Assembly (NCBI GenBank): GCA_963750895.1
Contig: CAVVSD010000001.1
Span: forward strand, 1-64,000
Source: CAVVSD01 sp963750895
Lineage (GTDB): Bacteria; Actinomycetota; Thermoleophilia; Solirubrobacterales; Solirubrobacteraceae
Direction of reading: 5' to 3'
DNA length: 64,000 bases
In this document: positions 60,944 to 64,000 of the stretch, in pieces
How positions within the stretch are numbered: position 1 is the first letter of the stretch
Layout of the letters: each line of letters opens with the position of its first letter
Program-made: the position numbers and the translations under genes
Notes under the pieces: model-generated
What the model saw: the letters and a program-made list of their open reading frames with translations, nothing else
The model's database searches: none
Told to the model about the DNA's origin: nothing

Positions 60944-62017
60944 ATGCAGACCCTGGACCAGAGCAGGATCGAGGCGTTCGCCGGACTCATCGCCGTCGAG
61001 GCGGGCGCGGCGGTCAACGCCGCGCTCGTGAACATCGGCGACCGGCTCGGGCTCTACCGGGCGATGGCCGACTCCCAGCCCGTGACCGCGGCCGAGCTCG
61101 CCGCGCGCACCTCGACCCACGAGCGCTACGTGCGCGAGTGGCTCAACGCGCAGGCGGCCGGCAGCTTCGTGACCTACGACGCCGCCGACGACACGTACGT
61201 GCTCCCGGCCGAGCACGCGTTCGTGCTCGCCGACGAGACGAGCCCCGTCGCGATGGCGGGGATCTACAGCGCCGTGACCGCGGTGATCGAGAGCCGCGAG
61301 CAGGTCGCCGAGCGGTTCCTGACCGGCGACGGGCTCGGATGGCACGAGCATCACCACGATCTCTTCCACGGCACGGAGCGCGCGTTCGGCGCGCTGTACC
61401 GGATGCATCTGCTCAGCGACTGGCTCCCGGCGATCGACGGCCTCGTCGAGAAGCTCGAGCGCGGCGCGACCGTCGCCGACGTCGGATGCGGGCACGGAGC
61501 GTCGGCGATCATGATGGCCCAGGCGTTCCCGAACTCGACGTTCACCGGCTTCGACGTCCACGCCGAGTCGATCGAGACGGCGCGGCGGCGGGCCGCCGAG
61601 GCCGGGGTGGAGGACCGCGTCACGTTCGAGGTCGCGGACGCCGTCGCGTACGCCGGCACCTACGACGTCGTCGCGTTCTTCGACGCGCTGCACGATCTCG
61701 GCGACCCCGCGGGGGCCGCCCGGCGGGCGCGCGCCGCGCTCGCCCCGGACGGCATCTGCGTCGTCGTCGAGCCGTTCGCGGGCGACTCGATCGAGGACAA
61801 CCTCACCCCGATCGGCCGCTACTTCTACGGCATCTCGACGCTCGTGTGCACGCCCGGCTCCCTGTCACAGCCGGGACGGGCCGGCCTCGGGACGCAGGCG
61901 GGCGAGGCCCGCCTGCGCGACGTGCTCGTGGACGGCGGCTTCGGGTCCGTCCGGCGCGTTGCCGAGACGCCCTTCAACCTCGTCCTCGAGGCACGCGGTC
62001 AGTCGATCGTCTCGTAG
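60944..62017 (+). CDS. Rv2258c-type SAM-dependent methyltransferase with N-terminal winged helix
   Basis: A 357-residue protein resembling the mycobacterial Rv2258c family. N-terminal winged helix (about residues 35-90: AMADSQPVTAAELAARTSTHERYVREWL), a helical linker, then the methyltransferase domain with motif I VADVGCGHGASAIMMAQ (about residue 180), FTGFDVHAESIETARRRA and FFDALHDLGDPAGAA. Members bind SAM; substrates are unknown. GAGGAGG lies five bases before ATG 60944. Its last 19 bases overlap the convergent gene. Confidence 0.87.
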   Translation: MQTLDQSRIEAFAGLIAVEAGAAVNAALVNIGDRLGLYRAMADSQPVTAAELAARTSTHERYVREWLNAQAAGSFVTYDAADDTYVLPAEHAFVLADETSPVAMAGIYSAVTAVIESREQVAERFLTGDGLGWHEHHHDLFHGTERAFGALYRMHLLSDWLPAIDGLVEKLERGATVADVGCGHGASAIMMAQAFPNSTFTGFDVHAESIETARRRAAEAGVEDRVTFEVADAVAYAGTYDVVAFFDALHDLGDPAGAARRARAALAPDGICVVVEPFAGDSIEDNLTPIGRYFYGISTLVCTPGSLSQPGRAGLGTQAGEARLRDVLVDGGFGSVRRVAETPFNLVLEARGQSIVS

Positions 62018-62289
62018 AACTCCCGCCGGCGGTCCTCCATGAGGGGGAACAGCGCGCCCGGGCCGAGCCGCGTGAAGTGCTCGGTCTGGCCGTGCTCCTC
62101 GAAGGCCGCCTTGTCGCGGTAGTGCTCGTACATGAGGAAGACGCGGGGGTCCTCGGGGTCGCGGTGCGCGATGTAGTGCACCACCCCGGGCTCCTCGCGG
62201 GAGGCGGCGCCGAGCTCGTCGATGACCTCGGCGGCGCGGCCCTCCTCCCCTTCCTTGGCGACCATCCGAGCGACGAGTACGTAGGCCAT
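61999..62289 (-). CDS. Antibiotic biosynthesis monooxygenase (YgiN-like) domain protein
   Basis: A 96-residue ABM-fold protein: MAYVLVARMVAKEGEEGR, then SREEPGVVHYIAHRDPEDPRVFLMYEHYRDKAAFEEHGQTEHF, the typical signature of small dimeric quinol monooxygenases that need no cofactor. The Glu-x-Tyr and His-x-x-Thr-x-His positions line the pocket. It follows the FAA hydrolase gene by three bases on the same strand, so it is probably co-transcribed with an aromatic or keto-acid degradation pathway. Confidence 0.85.
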   Translation of the reverse strand: MAYVLVARMVAKEGEEGRAAEVIDELGAASREEPGVVHYIAHRDPEDPRVFLMYEHYRDKAAFEEHGQTEHFTRLGPGALFPLMEDRRREFYETID

Positions 62290-62292
62290 GTG

Positions 62293-62949
62293 TCAGGACT
62301 CCTTGATGAACGGGTTGGTCAGGGTGCCGAGGCCCTCGATCTCGACCGAGACCTCGTCACCGTCCTTCAGCAGCACCTTCGGATCGCGGAAGACGCCGAC
62401 GCCCGCGGGCGTGCCGGTCGCGATGAGGTCGCCGGGCTCGAGCGTGATGATCTGGCTCGTGTAGGCGATGATCTCGGCGACGGAGAAGATCATCTGCGCC
62501 GTCGAGGAGTCCTGGAGCGCCTCGCCGTTGACGATGCAGCGGATCGCGAGCGCCTGCGGGTCGGCGATCTCCTCGCGCGGCACGAGCCGCGGCCCGACCG
62601 GGCAGAACGTGTCGGGCGACTTGCCGCGCGTCCACTGACCGTCGGCGAACTGCAGGTCGCGCGCGCTCACGTCGTTGACGCAGATGTAGCCGGCGACGTG
62701 GTCGAGCGCGTCGTTCTCGGACACGCGCTTGGCCTTCGCGCCGATGACGACGCCGAGCTCGGCCTCGTAGTCGACCTGGGTCGACTCGGGCGGCAGCACG
62801 ACGGGATCGCCGTCGCCGATCAGCGTGTTGGGCCACTTCGCGAACAGCAGCGGCGCCTTCGGGAGGTCCTGGCCGCCCTCGGCCGCGTGGTCGCGGTAGT
62901 TGAGCCCGACGCAGACGATCTTGCCGGGACGCGGGATCGCTAGCGGCAC
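62293..62949 (-). CDS. Fumarylacetoacetate hydrolase family protein
   Basis: A 218-residue FAH-fold enzyme of the short, HpcE/YcgM-like group that hydrolyses or isomerises acylpyruvates and 2-hydroxy-diene acids from aromatic degradation. Metal ligands are in VDYEAELGVVIG (Glu-x-Glu) and VNDVSARDLQ (Asp); GLNYRDHAAEGG and ATGTPAGVGVFRDP are hallmark loops. GTG 62949 (VPLAIPRPGKIVCVG) has GAAAGG 14 bases upstream. It follows the oxidoreductase gene and precedes the ABM protein, a compact three-gene set. Confidence 0.9.
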   Translation of the reverse strand: MPLAIPRPGKIVCVGLNYRDHAAEGGQDLPKAPLLFAKWPNTLIGDGDPVVLPPESTQVDYEAELGVVIGAKAKRVSENDALDHVAGYICVNDVSARDLQFADGQWTRGKSPDTFCPVGPRLVPREEIADPQALAIRCIVNGEALQDSSTAQMIFSVAEIIAYTSQIITLEPGDLIATGTPAGVGVFRDPKVLLKDGDEVSVEIEGLGTLTNPFIKES

Positions 62950-62977
62950 GGTTGTTCACGACCTTTCGTTGCTGACA

Positions 62978-64000
62978 TCACCGGTAGCGCACCGTCTCGC
63001 GTGCGCCCGAGGCCGCGGAGCGCGTGATGGCATCGCACACCTCCGCGGCTCGGTAGCCGTCCTCGAAGTCCGCGCCGTGCGGACCCACGCGCCCGCCGGA
63101 CGCGACCGCGGCGAGGAAGTGATGGAGCTCGTGCACGAAGGTGTGCTCCCACCCGATCACGTGGCCGGGCGGCCACCAGTGCTCCATGAAGGTCTGGTCC
63201 CCGTCGGTCACGAGCACGGTGCGGAAGCCCGTGCCGCCGGCGTCGACCTGCAGCTCGTTGATCCGCTCGAGCTCGAAGCGCAGCGACCCGCGCGACCCGT
63301 TGATCTCGAAGGTGAGCGCGTTCTTGCGCCCGAGGCAGAAGCGCGACGCCTCGAGCGTCCCGACCGCGCCGCCCTCGAACTCGACGAACGCCTCGAAGGC
63401 ATCGTCGACGGTGACCTTGCCGCCGGGGCGCTCGGGCACGAACGTCCGCGTCAGCGCGCCCACCGACGCGATCTCCCCGACGAGGTACCGGCCGAGGTCG
63501 ATGATGTGCGCGCCGAGGTCGCCCAGCGCGCCGGAGCCCGCCTCGCCGGCGTCGAGCCGCCACGTCGCCGGGGCGGTCGGATCGGTCGAGCCAGTCCTGC
63601 AGGTACGCGGCCCGGAAGTGGTGGATCTCGCCGATCTCGCCCGCCTCCAGCATCTCGCGCGCGAGGCGGATCGCGGGCACGAACCGGTAGTTGAACGCGC
63701 ACATGTGCACGACGCCGGCGGCCTGCACCCGCTGCCAGGTCTCGAACGCCTCGTCCGCGTTGCGCCCGAGCGGCTTCTCGCAGACGACGTGCTTGCCGGC
63801 CTCCGCCGCCGCGATCGACGGCTCGGCGTGCAGGTTGTTCGGCGCGAGGTTGTCGAACACCCCGATCCGCGGGTCGGCCACGATCTCGCGCCAGTCGGTG
63901 ACGGCGCTCGCGAAGCCGTAGCGCTCGGCGGCCTCCTCCACCGCCGAGGCGTTGCGCCCGCCGATCGCCACGAGGTCGGGCACGAGCGGCGGCGGCCACG
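62978..64000 (-). pseudogene. Gfo/Idh/MocA family oxidoreductase, 5' end outside the window, one frame break near 63587
   Basis: The N-terminal Rossmann domain enters from the right edge (PDLVAIGGRNASAVEEAAERYG), so the start codon is beyond 64000. HVVCEKPLGRNADEA holds the catalytic Lys of the EKP motif. Near 63585-63590 one extra base breaks the frame after AAYLQDWL; the proper sequence resumes TDPTAPATWRLDAGEAGSGALGDLGAHIIDLGRYL and ends at 62978. The GDLGAHIIDLG His motif then reads correctly. Such enzymes oxidise or reduce sugars and inositols with NAD(P). It heads the FAA-hydrolase/ABM set. Probable sequence error, as elsewhere. Confidence 0.8.

Overview
The window is one contiguous piece of very GC-rich (roughly 70% or more) actinobacterial chromosome. 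Three things point to the deep-branching class Thermoleophilia (Solirubrobacterales, Conexibacter-like): GTG/ATG starts with frequent 4-base ATGA/GTGA overlaps, the broken but ordered array rpmE, prfA, prmC, tsaC, glyA, a WecA-type transferase and the atp operon, and a very large NAD-dependent glutamate dehydrogenase. That placement is inference from gene content, not from a marker comparison. I see no rRNA, tRNA, CRISPR array, transposase, integrase or phage gene.

Layout. 0-3 kb: a secreted repeat protein, then mreB (minus), divergent from a stand-alone B12-binding protein. 3.2-8.2 kb: etfB-etfA-ETF dehydrogenase (electron transfer from flavoprotein dehydrogenases) and a vanillyl-alcohol-oxidase-type flavoenzyme. 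9-14.1 kb: translation block (L31, DUF1385 protein, RF1, PrmC, TsaC, SHMT). 14.1-19.1 kb: catabolic cluster (LLM oxidoreductase, IclR regulator, SDR, metallo-beta-lactamase-fold lactonase, SMP-30 lactonase, MDR reductase). 20.4-26.3 kb: glycan locus on both strands (GT4, a TIM-barrel/CapD-type fusion, two epimerases, WecA/TagO-type transferase). 26.3-30.9 kb: DszC-like flavoprotein, ABC exporter, methyltransferase, DUF354 glycosyltransferase-like protein. 30.9-31.5 kb: a promoter, two tiny Arg-rich ORFs, leader structure and a perfect hairpin. 31.5-38.5 kb: secreted glycosidase-like protein, phosphoesterase, GT39 mannosyltransferase, a siderophore-interacting/methyltransferase fusion behind a palindromic operator, and a cysteine-desulfurase-like enzyme.

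38.5-47.1 kb is a complete but unusually arranged potassium-uptake locus: histidine kinase (KdpD C-terminal half), KdpE, a VanJ-like membrane phosphatase, then kdpA-kdpC-kdpB and a separate KdpD N-terminal half. Many single-base indels, mostly insertions, break the reading frames here although the protein sequence between breaks is well conserved. I read this as probable sequence error and annotate each gene across its breaks. Isolated single indels also break the ETF dehydrogenase (6.3 kb), one epimerase (23.7 kb) and the oxidoreductase at the right edge (63.6 kb).

47-64 kb: NAD-glutamate dehydrogenase, divergent from a complete F1Fo ATP synthase operon (a 29-codon ORF, an AtpI-position membrane protein, atpBEFHAGDC) that ends in a hairpin. 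Then come an AAA-type ATPase with its own operator-like inverted repeat, an Rv2258c-type methyltransferase, and a small catabolic set (quinol-monooxygenase fold, FAA hydrolase, Gfo/Idh/MocA oxidoreductase cut by the window edge).

Two architectural habits recur. Many starts have a TANNNT hexamer 6-10 bases upstream, as expected for leaderless mRNAs. Five of ten convergent gene pairs share exactly the four bases CTAG as overlapping stop codons.
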